Counted from the first letter of the stretch, positions 1-9,474 are shown. The stretch: 58,663 nt of DNA from Candidatus Parabeggiatoa sp. nov. 2 (GCA_002085445.1 NBMI01000084.1:1-58663); one strand, 5' to 3'. The notes: generated by a model from the letters alone, not told the origin. Made by a program: numbers and translations.

Positions 1-161
1 TATAACAAAACACCACCCCCGCAATTCCCCCGCAATTCCCCCGCAATCGCCCCGCTGTTACCTAGCCCCTTCGGCATGTATTATTAAAGCCAGTGTAACT
101 ACCTAGAGACTAATAACTTCAATTGAATTTATAAGATTCAATTTAACCCTTAATTCGCATT
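1..161. repeat. Dispersed repeat, inverted partner of the window's right end
   Basis: This G/C-tract segment (CCCCCGCAATT units) followed by an AT-rich part is the reverse complement, with few changes, of 58303-58456. Shorter pieces of the AT-rich half also occur near 48100, 56030 and 57910, so this is a dispersed family and not a unique pair of terminal repeats. Confidence 0.85.
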
Positions 162-197
162 CACAATTAGCTCCACTGAGCTTCGGTTCGTTTACGT

Positions 198-243
198 CAC
201 AATTCATCATTCATCATTCACCATTCATCATTCATCATTCACA
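198..243. repeat. Short tandem repeat (ATTCATC-like units)
   Basis: About six near-perfect 7-bp units of the form ATTCATC or ATTCACC lie directly upstream of dksA. Their function is unknown; slippage-prone tracts of this type recur elsewhere in the window. Confidence 0.8.
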
Positions 244-341
244 ATTAGTTCGGCTGAGGGAGATTTTCGCTTGCGTGTTCAGGGGCTTTCTGGTATAGAT
301 ACGCGCCATTTTATTTTCGTCAAGAAAAGGAGCAACATGCC

Positions 342-770
342 ATGTTTGACACTAAAACTGAAGTGCCAAGCTTTAGCCCTTACCAAGTCAGCGAGGGAGA
401 AGAATACATGTCCGAGAAACAGCTTGAACACTTTCGGCACATTTTGTTGCAATGGAAAAAAAATTTGATGGCCGAAGTGGAGCAGACGATGCATCACTTG
501 CAGGATGATGCGGCGAATTTTGCCGATCCCAATGATCGTGCCACCCAAGAAGAAGGGCTCACCATCGAATTACGCGCCCGAGATCGGGAGCGTAAACTCA
601 TTAAAAAGATTGATGAGTCCATGAAAACAATTGATAGAAGTGAGTATGGTTTTTGCGAGGGCTGCGGGGATGAAATTGGTCTCCGTCGGCTGGAAGTCAG
701 GCCCACCGCGATGAAATGTATTGACTGCAAAACGCGGGATGAAGTCCGAGAAAAGCATCTCGCTGGATAG
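342..770 (+). CDS. dksA: RNA polymerase-binding transcription factor DksA
   Basis: DksA binds in the RNA polymerase secondary channel and, with ppGpp, adjusts transcription of rRNA, amino-acid and stress genes. The 142-aa product has the family layout: an N-terminal segment with EGEEYMSEKQLEHF, a coiled coil carrying the acidic tip (NFADPNDRATQEE), a second helix rich in RDRERKLIKKI, and a C-terminal four-cysteine zinc finger (CEGCG ... CIDC). E. coli DksA is 151 aa. The start at 342 is chosen because an AAGGAG lies about 9 nt upstream and because residues before the internal Met at 408 still resemble the DksA N-terminus. folA follows 82 bp downstream. All four zinc cysteines are present. Confidence 0.96.
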   Translation: MFDTKTEVPSFSPYQVSEGEEYMSEKQLEHFRHILLQWKKNLMAEVEQTMHHLQDDAANFADPNDRATQEEGLTIELRARDRERKLIKKIDESMKTIDRSEYGFCEGCGDEIGLRRLEVRPTAMKCIDCKTRDEVREKHLAG

Positions 771-852
771 TTCCCCCTCAATTCCCCCCCCCTTTTTTCC
801 CTACCTTCCTTTAGCACCGCGATAATAATCTCTTAATAACAAGGTATTTGAA

Positions 853-1335
853 ATGCTAAGTCTATGTGTTGCAATGGACAAAAATAGATTGATAGGCTGT
901 AACAACGCTTTGCCTTGGCACTTGCCGGCCGATCTAAAACATTTTCGCGCCGTCACAATGGGCAAACCGATTATTATGGGGCACAAAACTTATGACTCTA
1001 TAGGCCGTCCTTTGCCGGGCCGAAAAAATATCGTACTCAGTCATAATCAAAGCTTGACTATTGCCGATTGTAAAGTCTTGCATTATCTTCAGGATCTGTT
1101 AGCCTTTAGTGAGCAATACGAGGAAAGTGTGGTGATAGGGGGGGCAACGATTTATGAAATGTTGTTGCCAAAGGTGCAGCGTATGTATATAACTTGGGTA
1201 CATGCCGAATTTGTGGGCGAGACTTATTTTCCTGATTACGCGCCCGAACAATGGCAAGAAATTGAAAGACAAGATTTTCCTGCCGATGCCAAAAATGCTT
1301 ATCCGTATAGTTTTACGGTGTTGGAGCGCCGCTAA
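853..1335 (+). CDS. folA: Dihydrofolate reductase
   Basis: This enzyme reduces dihydrofolate to tetrahydrofolate with NADPH for thymidylate and purine synthesis in the cytosol. The 160-aa protein matches the chromosomal FolA length. It shows the N-terminal strand followed by the substrate loop (ALPWHLPADLKHFR, which contains the catalytic acidic residue), the NADPH-binding GKPIIMGHKTYDSIGRPLPGR stretch, seen here as MGHKTYDSIG and LPGR, and the VIGGATIY motif. A weak AAGG lies upstream of the ATG. The gene lies alone after dksA with no obvious operon partner downstream. Confidence 0.97.
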   Translation: MLSLCVAMDKNRLIGCNNALPWHLPADLKHFRAVTMGKPIIMGHKTYDSIGRPLPGRKNIVLSHNQSLTIADCKVLHYLQDLLAFSEQYEESVVIGGATIYEMLLPKVQRMYITWVHAEFVGETYFPDYAPEQWQEIERQDFPADAKNAYPYSFTVLERR

Positions 1336-1400
1336 TCCGCTAATGCGTTGATTATATTGATTTTCATAAAAATAATTTCAAAACAGCCAATGAAAGCGAA

Positions 1401-1418
1401 AGTCCCCTGAAGGGGACT
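1401..1418 (+). terminator. Possible terminator hairpin after folA
   Basis: A perfect AGTCCCC/GGGGACT stem with a TGAA loop lies about 65 bp after the folA stop. It is followed by an A/T-rich stretch but no clean T-run, so the terminator call is tentative. Confidence 0.35.
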
Positions 1419-2083
1419 AAATAATTATCTGAAAATCTATAGTACTGCCATTCTGCCTCACTATGGCGTATGAGATCGATTCCAACGGATTTGGGGAATA
1501 AACGGATTTTTCCATGCATAGTTGCCCTTGGTAAATATTTAGGCGAATTTTCGTTACCGTCTTATGCATTTCTAAAAAGCCCTTTTTAAGTACGTTCCGT
1601 ATAATCGGTTAAAATTATTATGAAATTTCCAACCCTTTCTCGTATCGCCTTCGTATCGCCAAATTCAGCCTTCGTCAATTAGGCTTGGGAGCAAATTAAC
1701 TGTTACTAAAAAGTTGGACAAAGTTAGACTTTCTTGTACCATTTGTCCAACAAACAAATCATCATGACTTGAAAATTAAACCAAGTAATACTATCATTAA
1801 AAAAATGAGTCATGTTGACTCATAACGAGAAAGGTTTTCTCGTACCTGGTATTGAGAAAGAAGGTTGGTAAATTTCAAATCTCGGTTTGAAGCTCTGTTT
1901 GACCCAACTGGGACTGCCTTCATTTCTGACAGTACATGGCTGCATGAAACCGTTTTTTTAGCGGGATTGAATGCCAACGGTTGGGACTGCTCAACCAGGA
2001 CTCTAGTTGCAATTCTTCTGAATTATCAACAGAGAGCGAATTACCTAAGAATGTCCAACTTTTTAGGAACAGTGCTAAGAGGA
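1419..2083. other. Intergenic region with three inverted repeats upstream of a prepilin gene
   Basis: Three inverted repeats stand out: GTTGGACAAA/TTTGTCCAAC (1713-1722 and 1742-1751), ATGAGTC/GACTCAT (1805-1823) and ACGAGAAA/TTTCTCGT (1825-1843). They could be operators or transcript hairpins for the prepilin gene at 2084. From 1865 the reading frame of that gene is open upstream of its probable start; this extension has no pilin features and may be non-coding or the remnant of another gene. Confidence 0.5.
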
Positions 2084-2557
2084 ATGATGAAAAATTTGAA
2101 CCCCCCTTTCAATTTTATTGAAGGCTACTTTATACTGGAATTGATGCTCTCGATTTTGATCATCGGTATTTTGGTGGCTACTGCCATTCCAATATATACC
2201 TCCTATCTTGAGAAAGCTAAAATTAGCGAAGCCATTAACTTAATGAGCGGCGTTAAATCAGATATTGCTGAATATTATTCTATCTATGGGCGTTTGCCAA
2301 CCAAGGCTGAGCAACTTCCAAGTATTAAAACCAGTGGGCAGTACACCAGCAATATCACTCTTGATAACGGGGTTTTAACGGCCAGTATGCGGCATAACGA
2401 TTTCTCACTGAGCTTTCGCCCAGCATTAGCTAATAATGAGTTGCCCAAAGTGATAACTTATGTTTGTGGTTATGCCACACCGCCCAATCATTTTATCGTT
2501 CAAGCTGAAAATAAAACGAATATTCCACCTCACTATTTAAGTTTGACTTGTCGTTGA
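2084..2557 (+). CDS. Type IV prepilin-like protein, divergent N-terminus
   Basis: This appears to be a type IV pilin or pseudopilin that would be processed by PilD and assembled in the inner membrane. From the paired ATGs at 2084/2087 it is about 157 aa, like its neighbours, with a 14-residue leader ending in Gly and then YFILELMLSILIIGILVATA. Tyr replaces the usual Phe1, while Glu5 and the hydrophobic helix are kept. The C-terminal half has the YSIYGRLP motif, a FRPAL strand and two late cysteines (VCGY and LTCR). An AGAGGA precedes the ATG pair closely. The frame is open from a TTG at 1865, so a longer product cannot be excluded. Paralogous to the genes at 4653, 5154 and 5753. Confidence 0.8.
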   Translation: MMKNLNPPFNFIEGYFILELMLSILIIGILVATAIPIYTSYLEKAKISEAINLMSGVKSDIAEYYSIYGRLPTKAEQLPSIKTSGQYTSNITLDNGVLTASMRHNDFSLSFRPALANNELPKVITYVCGYATPPNHFIVQAENKTNIPPHYLSLTCR

Positions 2558-2952
2558 GCTTTTTACAGCAAAAAACTATAGTAACGTGAACTCGACTTTA
2601 AATATCAGTGATTGATAGAATTATTAATTCTATCAAATAGTTATTGATAATGACTTTTAAATCAATCAGTTAAAAAAACATTGACTGGCTCATTTCACGC
2701 TATGGCCCACAATTTGTAGGTTTGACGTATTAATATTAAGGGTTTAATCGTCAAAAAAGTTTGTGTTATCAATTAATTATTGTCAAACACTTGATTCGTA
2801 TTAAATTTATATAACTTATTGAAAATTAAAGTCGAACTTACGTTAGTACTACAAACGGCCCTCAAAAATAGGCGATAAATCGCCTACTACAAACGAAAAG
2901 GCGATAAATCGCCTACTACAAACGGTGATCACTGATATTTGATCACAGATCA
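2558..2952. other. AT-rich intergenic region with short dispersed repeats
   Basis: The region is mostly low-complexity AT-rich DNA. Near its end are two copies of the GGCGATAAATCGCCTACTAC palindrome that recurs across the window. No gene, RNA or clear promoter was recognised. Confidence 0.6.
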
Positions 2953-3993
2953 TTGAAAAAGGATCCATTTGTGGCTAAAAAAATCTTGCCCAGAGACATC
3001 ACTCAATTTATCAGCGAACTCGCTTTGCTGTTAGAGACTGATATTTCCACTGTGGAGGCGTTAAATATTGTCCAACAAGATCAGGAAAAGCCGGCTATGC
3101 ACCAATTAATCGGTGCGATCCAGACTGATGTCGAAAATGACATGAGCTTGGCGGAGAGTTGGGCAAAATATCCTCAGTATTTTGAACCCTTTCTGGTTGA
3201 GATGCTGCGCGAGGGTGAGCTGCAAAATAATTTGAGGGCAACCTTGAATAAATTGGTCGAATACCGCGACTCAATGGGTGTCAGCGACTCGGATTTAAGC
3301 GAAAGAATCGTCGCCTCATCCAGTTACTTTTGGGCAGTTTTTGCTGTCATCTTCCTTGTGGCATCAATACTACTTATCTATGTTGTCCCAGTATTTGCTG
3401 ACATGTTTAGCAGTTTTGGAGGAGAGTTGCCAGGACTCACCCAATTGGTTGTCAATTTATCGGATTTTTTTGTGGCTTACTGGATACCGATTTTGATTGT
3501 TTTTTTAGGCTTAGTGGTGTTCATGCGGGTTAAGCGAGACAGCGTGAAAGTGTATAGCCCGGTGTTTGGACATCTTTATCGCAAAATCATGCTCGTGCGG
3601 AGTTGGCGAACGTGTGCCTTTATGTTGTCCAATCAGGCTTCCTTGACAAGAGCAATTGAAGCGGCTGCCCAAGCGGTTCATAATCCGGTTTACGCGAAGT
3701 TACTCCAACAAGTGAATCAACAACTGGCTGAGGACATAACACTGCCCGAAGCCTTAAAAAAGGTTGGCTTCCCAGAAAAGGTGATCCATGCCGCGGCGGT
3801 GGGGATAAAAACTAAGCAACTTGATAAACTTCTCGATAAAGTGGCCGATATTTACACCAAACAGTTGTACCGAGTGACTGAACCGACGATTAGGATTTTC
3901 AATTTAGCGGCCATCATACTGCTTGGCAGCATAGTCGGCTTATTGGTTCTTGCCATGTATCTGCCTATTTTTTGGATGGGTTCAGTGATATAG
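2953..3993 (+). CDS. PilC/GspF-family inner-membrane platform protein
   Basis: This is a type II secretion system F-domain protein, the membrane platform of type IV pilus and type II secretion machines that couples the cytoplasmic ATPases to (pseudo)pilin assembly. The 346-aa product has two T2SSF repeats (about residues 17-140 and 220-343), each starting with a helical stretch such as FISELALLLETDISTVEAL or AFMLSNQASLTRAIEAA. It has transmembrane segments near 128-150, 173-195 and 320-343. It is shorter than typical PilC (about 400 aa) and lacks an N-terminal extension. The start is a TTG at 2953; no strong ribosome site is visible. Being embedded among prepilin genes supports a dedicated assembly role. 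No PilB or PilD gene is present in the window. Confidence 0.85.
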   Translation: MKKDPFVAKKILPRDITQFISELALLLETDISTVEALNIVQQDQEKPAMHQLIGAIQTDVENDMSLAESWAKYPQYFEPFLVEMLREGELQNNLRATLNKLVEYRDSMGVSDSDLSERIVASSSYFWAVFAVIFLVASILLIYVVPVFADMFSSFGGELPGLTQLVVNLSDFFVAYWIPILIVFLGLVVFMRVKRDSVKVYSPVFGHLYRKIMLVRSWRTCAFMLSNQASLTRAIEAAAQAVHNPVYAKLLQQVNQQLAEDITLPEALKKVGFPEKVIHAAAVGIKTKQLDKLLDKVADIYTKQLYRVTEPTIRIFNLAAIILLGSIVGLLVLAMYLPIFWMGSVI

Positions 3994-3999
3994 ATCAAG

Positions 4000-4073
4000 T
4001 TAATGATTAATGATTAATGATTAATGATTAATGATTAATGATTAATGATTAATGATTAATGATTAATGATTAA
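4000..4073. repeat. Heptamer tandem repeat (AATGATT)n
   Basis: About ten perfect AATGATT units sit just after the PilC-like gene. The same heptamer array occurs near 9583-9630 and 18612-18655, so it is a recurring simple repeat. Confidence 0.95.
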
Positions 4074-4368
4074 TTGTTAATTCCCCTTTGGGGTTTCGGC
4101 CCAATTAATAATTCTACTTTGTCACATTACACCTAAATAATTGATTTATATAGAGGGCATCTTGGGGCCATTCTTTTGAAATCAATGAGTTACTTTGAAT
4201 CTGACAAAGTAGAAATAATTAATCATTAACAGATCATAAAAACCATCGGTTAATAAATCCTATCCTATCCTTGCTTATATGCAATCCTTGTAATTAATTG
4301 TTAATCATTAATAATTATTCTCCTCCTTTGGGACTGAGGCCTTTTTGAGCTTTCCCCAGGTTTCACCT

Positions 4369-4491
4369 CAATGCCATTAAGTGTAGGGGCAATCCCTTGT
4401 GGTTGCCCTACAAACCGTTATGTACCGTCATGTCGTGTAGGGGCAATCCTTTATGGTTGCCCTCACCCAAAAGCGGTACGATATGGCATTG
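4369..4491. mobile_element. MITE-like element, copy 1 (ends CAATGCCAT/ATGGCATTG)
   Basis: This is a 123-bp non-coding segment with inverted ends CAATGCCAT/ATGGCATTG. It is flanked on both sides by AGGTTTCACCT (4358-4368 and 4492-4502), an 11-bp direct repeat that fits a target-site duplication. The host sequence is the palindrome CCCCAGGTTTCACCTGGGG, found uninterrupted at 54138-54156. The inside carries two copies of a GGGGCAATCC...GGTTGCCCT repeat. Confidence 0.7.
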
Positions 4492-4652
4492 AGGTTTCAC
4501 CTGGGGCTATTCATATTCAACCCCTTTGGGGTTGAGGCATAATTAGCTTATGTAATAATTAATCATTAATCATTAATTGTTAATCATTAATTATTAATTT
4601 CCCCTTTGGGGTTGAGGCTTTTTTGAGATTGCTTTCTATAGGTATTTTAACC

Positions 4653-5105
4653 ATGTACCGTAGCGAAAAAGGTTTTACTGTTATAGAACTTGGGGTAGTT
4701 GTAGCGATTATTGGCATGCTCGCTGCGGTGGCTATCCCGGCTTATACCGATTACATGAAACACAGCAAAGTGGCAGAAGCTTTCATGCTCACTGTGAGCG
4801 TTAAAAAGGCTATTAACGACTACTACGCCTATCACGGGCGCTTTCCGGCAAACAATCTCGCCGCTGGTGTAGCTCCAGCTGAGCAACTCATCGGCAATTA
4901 TGTGTCTCGCGTTGACGTGGTTAATGGAGACATTCTAGTGACTTTTGGGCCTCAAAATGGCGAGGGAATGGCCGGGCGAACGTTAAATTTTCGGCCAGAA
5001 GTTAAAGAGAATGCGTTAACAGGCACCGTGATTTGGCACTACTGTGGCGGCGATGAGAAAACGACGTTGGCGAGAAAATATTTACCTTATCGATGTAAAA
5101 GATAA
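4653..5105 (+). CDS. Type IV prepilin-like protein
   Basis: The 150-aa prepilin has a short six- to seven-residue leader (MYRSEKG), a cleavage site before FTVIELGVVVAIIGMLAAVA, and the conserved Glu5. The body has the YYAYHGRFP turn that follows the pilin helix, a NYVSRVDVVNG strand and late cysteines around HYCGG and YRCK that could form the C-terminal disulfide. The ATG at 4653 is preferred over an in-frame TTG at 4623 because it gives the canonical short leader; the ribosome site is weak. The next prepilin begins 48 bp downstream on the same strand, suggesting one transcript. Confidence 0.9.
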   Translation: MYRSEKGFTVIELGVVVAIIGMLAAVAIPAYTDYMKHSKVAEAFMLTVSVKKAINDYYAYHGRFPANNLAAGVAPAEQLIGNYVSRVDVVNGDILVTFGPQNGEGMAGRTLNFRPEVKENALTGTVIWHYCGGDEKTTLARKYLPYRCKR

Positions 5106-5153
5106 ATGAGGCACGTTTTCAAGCCGACTCCGCTAAAACCATAAGGAATTCAC

Positions 5154-5630
5154 ATGCCAACCAAAAATCACGGCTTCACATTGATAGAATTAATGATAGT
5201 TGTCGCTATCATCGGCATATTGGCGGCCGTTGCCATACCTGCTTATACTGACTACCTAAAACGCGCCAAAGTCAGCGAAGCATTTATACTCGCCAGCAGC
5301 CTCATCACAACGATAGTCGACTATTACTCCTACCACGGTAAACTTCCTCAAAGTAACGAGGCTGCCGATTTACCCAAACCAGAAAACTTAGGAGGGCAGT
5401 ATGTTAAAAGTATGCAGATAGAAAACGGAGCCATTCATGTCACTTTTCAAGAATGGCAACGCGATATTGGTTCCAAGCTCACATTACGCCCCGCTATTGT
5501 CATTACCTACCCGCCCACTAACGCATTGACATGGGTATGTGGTTACGCCAAAGCGGTAAAAGGCATGACACTTATCGGTGACAATAAAACCGATATTGCG
5601 CCGAAATATTTACCCTTAAATTGTCGGTAA
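5154..5630 (+). CDS. Type IV prepilin-like protein
   Basis: The 158-aa prepilin has the classic leader MPTKNHG and mature start [20 protein letters not shown] with Glu5. After the hydrophobic helix come [11 protein letters not shown], a [17 protein letters not shown] strand pair, an LTLRPAI strand and a disulfide-type pair (WVCGYA ... PLNCR). AAGGAATTCAC upstream of the ATG provides a ribosome site. It is the most canonical member of the local family and a good reference for the pilin-head-like C-terminal domains found at 40-45 kb. Confidence 0.93.
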   Translation: MPTKNHGFTLIELMIVVAIIGILAAVAIPAYTDYLKRAKVSEAFILASSLITTIVDYYSYHGKLPQSNEAADLPKPENLGGQYVKSMQIENGAIHVTFQEWQRDIGSKLTLRPAIVITYPPTNALTWVCGYAKAVKGMTLIGDNKTDIAPKYLPLNCR

Positions 5631-5752
5631 TAAATTTGACTTGGACGATTAGTTGGAGTCCAAAGCTGAAGCTTTGGACGATTAAATTGGACTCCAATTG
5701 GGCTCCTGCCAAACTAAAGTTTGGACTCCAGTACCAATAAGGAACAAAATAG

Positions 5753-6247
5753 ATGCTTAAATTAAAACAAGGCTTTACCTTAATAGAGCTGATGATTGTC
5801 GTCGCTATCATTGGCATTCTCGGTTCGATGGCAATTCCCACTTACCAAGACTTTATCATTCGCGCCCAAACCAAGGAAGCGATGAATTTAGCCGATGGCG
5901 TGAAAAAGGCCATTACGCTCTATTATGTGGCTAACAAAACATTTCCCGAAAACAATCAAACGGCCGAAGTTCCAGCGCCAGAACACCTCATTGGCAATTT
6001 CGTCACTGAAGTAGAAGTCGAAGACGGAGCCATTCATATCACCTTAGGCAATCGCATCAACGCCCATGTTGAAAACAAAGTGTTAAGCCTACGCCCCGCC
6101 ATTGTCACCGACAATCCGAGCAGCCCTATTTCGTGGCTATGCGGTTATGCAGAACCCGTTGATGGTATGACGGCGATAGGTGATGAGAAGACTTCTGTTC
6201 CAAGCCTTTACCTATCACCGGCATGTCGGGCATGGAAGCACAGATAA
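5753..6247 (+). CDS. Type IV prepilin-like protein
   Basis: The 164-aa prepilin has leader MLKLKQG and mature start [20 protein letters not shown], Glu5 present. The head domain repeats the family plan: [42 protein letters not shown] and a final Cys (SPACR). It differs mainly in the variable loops. An AAGGAAC lies upstream. The 122 bp before it carry the CCAAAGCTGAAGCTTTGG palindrome, so repeats have entered the cluster without breaking the gene. Confidence 0.92.
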   Translation: MLKLKQGFTLIELMIVVAIIGILGSMAIPTYQDFIIRAQTKEAMNLADGVKKAITLYYVANKTFPENNQTAEVPAPEHLIGNFVTEVEVEDGAIHITLGNRINAHVENKVLSLRPAIVTDNPSSPISWLCGYAEPVDGMTAIGDEKTSVPSLYLSPACRAWKHR

Positions 6248-7702
6248 TACGAATTAAGAATGAAAATTGAAAAATGTAGAATTTCAGGCTAAAGTTTCGC
6301 TCCGCGAAACTTTAGCCTGAAAAAGATTTCTAAAATCACTTTCAATCAAGACGGTTTTATAATAAATTCTTTAGTAGTGCCAAATATTTTCGGCTTAAGG
6401 TATATAAACGCCAAAATATGATCTCGGAAGTTTTTCATGAAAAACTGATTCCGAGCTCACTGTTCTGCCTCACCCTGGCCCACTTCAGGTAAGGAATTTC
6501 GGGTGAGGGGTCAGATAAAATGAAGTTATTTTTATGAAAATCTATAGCCACAGGTGGAACCTGTGGTAACCAACCCCGAAGGAGTTGAACATTTTGCCCC
6601 TTCGAGGTAATGTCAGCAGTCCAAATTTTAGTTTGGCAGGACTCAAACTTTAGTTTGCAAGACTCCAAACTTAGTTTGCCGGAGTCCAAACTTTAGTTTG
6701 GCAACAGAGTCCAAACTTTAGTTTGGCAGGGTGAAAAGCAAAATTATCTCAAATTTAACACCCCAGTATCAGGGTAATCGGTAAGTTTTTAGCGCAGATT
6801 GTGCCGACAGTAGCTCTTAGCCTTATGATTTATTCTAAGGCGAGATGGTACGAGGATTTCCGTCTTCGTGTACTCGTTTTTTTCTTTATAAACAAAGCGT
6901 CTCGCGAGTGGGCCAAGTTATCGAATTGATAGAGCCTAGTTTTTCTTTAAACTAGGCAAAGCGTCTCGCGAGTGGGCCAGGTTATCGAATTGATAAAGCC
7001 TAGTTTTTCTTTAAGCGAAGCAAAGCGTCTCGCTAGTAGGCCAAGTTATACTCCGCATGGGCACAATTTGTACTTTTGTCTCTTTGTACAAAATCATCTC
7101 ATCTAAAAACGTGTCGGACCGAAAAGTTTGTGGCCTTTAAGAGTCGTTAATAGGCTCTATCAAGATTAATAGGCTCTATCAAGATAATCCCTTATTATAT
7201 ACAATCCTTGTAGTTATTAATTAAAGCGTCTCGCAAGTGGGCCAGGTTATCGAATTGATGGAACCTAGTTTTTCTTTAAGCGAAGCACCTAGTGCCTGAA
7301 AGCGGAAATCCCAGTACCACCCCGCCATGAGCTAAAGCTCATGGCTAAAAGCTCAAGTAGGCTAAAGCCTACTAACCTTCTTGTAGTGCCCTTTAGGGTA
7401 CTTGAGCTTTCAGACAACTGCTTTAGCTGTTGGCTGAGGTGGTCTGAAAACTTCCGCTTTCTTGCACTAGGTGCTTTTGCTACTACAAATTTAGGCGCTA
7501 AAGCGCCTACTACAAACCTAGGTGCTTTTGCTACTACAAACCTAGGTGCTTTCGATCCTACAAATTTAGGCGCTAAAGATAACTGATAACTGATAACTGA
7601 TAACTGATAACTGATAACTGATAACTGATCACTGATTATTGGTGCAATCAATTATTGGTGTGCTAAAATAATACTTGTCAAATCTTATTCTGGAGAACTG
7701 AA
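6248..7702. repeat. Repeat-filled intergenic region
   Basis: No credible gene is seen in this 1.45-kb stretch. It holds TTTAGCCTGAAA inverted repeats (6285-6325), several copies of the CCAAACTTTAGTTTGG palindrome (6620-6730), and three to four copies of a block beginning GCGTCTCGCGAGTGGGCC and ending in GCCTAGTTTTTCTTTAA (about 6898-7045 and 7226-7285). Copies of GGCGCTAAAGCGCCTACTAC follow (7460-7570), then an ATAACTG tandem array (7577-7630). Open frames here are repeat-encoded. Confidence 0.8.
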
Positions 7703-8452
7703 ATGAAAAACATCGCCTATCCGTTATCCTTGCTAGTTTTACTCATGGTATCACCCCTCTCTTATGCGATACCGCCCTACATTGGCGTGAGTGTCGGAGA
7801 AAATTTATCTTTCAACAACCAATCTTGCCTACGGGTTGGTAAGAAAGTTCTCAGAAACGATGGCTTTCAAAAGATCGTTCAATACAAGAACAGTGCAACT
7901 TTATTTGCCGCTTATCGGAACCGCAACCCATACCGCTACAAGGCACTCGTTAAATGCCTGTCAGGCTCTGGGGTTATTTCCGTCGTGGTGGTGGCAAACG
8001 TCGCGAAAAACGCTAAGGCAAAAGCCGACAAATTGCGCTCTCGAATCCAACGACAGGCAAGCACCATCAAACGCGCTAAAACCAGAGGGGCCCAATTGGA
8101 CGACGAGGAGGACAATGATGAAGTAAAAACCGTAAAAGCGTTTTCCTTGGAATCCCCAGAAGATGAGGAAGAGAGTAGCGACACCGAAGAGAAGCGCAAC
8201 GTGGCGCAACATTGGCAGCATACTTTGCTTGAGCGAAAAACCTGCTTAAGCCGGGCCGAAATGTCACTAAGAGATTCAGGCTTTTATAAGGAATTGGGTT
8301 TTGATGACGATTCGGTCTATGGGAAAAACAAAGCCAATTACAACGGAAAAATCCGATGTGTCACCTCTGAAGGCTTGCTATTCTTTCAAGTAACAGGTAG
8401 CCACGCTCGCACGAGAAATCGGTTACTGAACAAACTTCAGCGAAACTTCTAA
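7703..8452 (+). CDS. Secreted protein with two copies of a two-cysteine domain
   Basis: The family is not recognised. The 249-aa product has a signal peptide (cleavage near SPLSYA, residue 22) and two similar modules. Each starts CLxxAxxxLRxxGF or a close variant (NQSCLRVGKKVLRNDGF near residue 41; KTCLSRAEMSLRDSGF near 178) and continues to a second Cys followed by a GxxxxxxV strand (KCLSGSGVISVVV; RCVTSEGLLFFQV) and a basic helix. The modules are joined by an acidic low-complexity linker (about residues 130-165). Two cysteines per module suggest one disulfide each in the periplasm. A GGAG upstream supports the start, and a strong terminator hairpin follows at 8478. Confidence 0.8.
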   Translation: MKNIAYPLSLLVLLMVSPLSYAIPPYIGVSVGENLSFNNQSCLRVGKKVLRNDGFQKIVQYKNSATLFAAYRNRNPYRYKALVKCLSGSGVISVVVVANVAKNAKAKADKLRSRIQRQASTIKRAKTRGAQLDDEEDNDEVKTVKAFSLESPEDEEESSDTEEKRNVAQHWQHTLLERKTCLSRAEMSLRDSGFYKELGFDDDSVYGKNKANYNGKIRCVTSEGLLFFQVTGSHARTRNRLLNKLQRNF

Positions 8453-8477
8453 GAGCGGTTGGAGTACTTTTTCGGCT

Positions 8478-8509
8478 AAAAATCCGATTTTTTTTAAAAT
8501 CGGATTTTT
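8478..8509 (+). terminator. Rho-independent terminator
   Basis: A perfect AAAAATCCGATTTT/AAAATCGGATTTTT hairpin lies 25 bp after the secreted-protein stop and ends in a T-run. Its symmetry (A-run before, T-run after) would let it work in both directions. Confidence 0.8.
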
Positions 8510-9003
8510 AAAAATCACAAGAGTTTAGAGTTTGTAGTTTGTAGTTTGTAGTTTGTAGTTTGTAGTAGGCGATTTATCGCCTGAAACCGTTAAAAGTATC
8601 TAGTTTAGAATTTAGAGTTTAGAGTTTAGAGTTTTTTGGCAATGAAACCCTTATGTTAATTCGTCAATAAGTCTTTAATTGTGGGCCATAGAGTGTTAGA
8701 ACCAAGTTTTGGTTTATCCCTACAAACCCGTGGCGATATTGAAAATCAATGAGTTACATCAGTACAAAATGACAGGTAAGGTGAGATCACTTAGCAGTCT
8801 CGCATTGGATTTTCCACCCAGCCCACCAAAAATCAGTACCTCCATCGGTTTGTAGGAACTACCAAGTTTTGCTTGTTGTTGTTTTTTTTAATTGATTGGC
8901 TCCAGAGTCATTATAAATAAGTATTTGATAGGGTTAATAATTATTATATAAGTCACTGATATTTAAAGTCGAATTCACGTTACTACTAAAAAGGAGATGT
9001 AAA
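8510..9003. other. Intergenic region with TTGTAGT and TTTAGAG tandem repeats
   Basis: It contains a TTTGTAG tandem tract (8531-8568) leading into the GGCGATTTATCGCC palindrome and a TTTAGAG tract (8602-8634). The last 60 bp hold the AAGGAGATG ribosome site of the gene at 9004. No other gene was found. Confidence 0.6.
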
Positions 9004-9462
9004 ATGGTCAGCGTGTTTGATGTCGCAGCTTTTATTCTGCATAAAAAAAATACCATGCCCGCTATGAAATTACAAAAACTGGTTTATTATTGCCAAGCGT
9101 GGTCATTGGTTTGGGATGAACAAGCTTTGTTTGAAGAACCTATCGAAGCTTGGGCTAATGGCCCGGTGGTGCGGAAATTGTATGATGCCCATCGTGGTAA
9201 GTTTCGTGTTACCCAATCTGACATTCAGGGTAATCCTAGCCGGTTGAGTGAAACTCAATGCGAAACGATACAGGCGATTTTGCGTGATTATGGTAATAAA
9301 TCTTCACAATGGTTGAGTGATTTAACCCATAGTGAACATCCTTGGCAAGAAGCTAGAAAAGGTTTATCGCCCGGTGTGCGAGGTAACAAAGTGATTAGCC
9401 TTGCATCAATGGCGGAATATTATGAGGCTGTATATAGTGATGGATTGGATATCGAAAACTAA
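9004..9462 (+). CDS. Panacea-domain (DUF4065) protein, probable antitoxin
   Basis: The 152-aa protein matches the Panacea/DUF4065 family (GepA/SocA-like), which serves as the antitoxin or proteolysis-related partner in many toxin-antitoxin pairs. Typical features are the N-terminal VFDVAAFIL helix, MKLQKLVYYCQAWSLVW, the FEEPIEAWANGPVVRKLYDAH core and an SxWLSDLTHSEHPWQEAR region. AAGGAGATG gives a strong start at 9004. A small basic ORF begins 13 bp after the stop with its own GGA-type site, the expected position of a partner, but that ORF appears interrupted. Which of the two proteins would be the toxin is not visible from sequence. Confidence 0.88.
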   Translation: MVSVFDVAAFILHKKNTMPAMKLQKLVYYCQAWSLVWDEQALFEEPIEAWANGPVVRKLYDAHRGKFRVTQSDIQGNPSRLSETQCETIQAILRDYGNKSSQWLSDLTHSEHPWQEARKGLSPGVRGNKVISLASMAEYYEAVYSDGLDIEN

Positions 9463-9474
9463 AGGATAGTGTGT

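Noticed and set aside
5034..5052. TGGCAC with GG-N10-GC inside the prepilin gene at 4653
   Set aside because: It lies within coding sequence, lacks the TGC-type -12 element and has no palindromic activator site nearby.
7289..7651. Overlapping open frames on both strands with repeated KAPRFVV / TTNLGAF residues
   Set aside because: They are encoded entirely by the GGCGCTAAAGCGCC and ATAACTG repeats and have no ribosome site.
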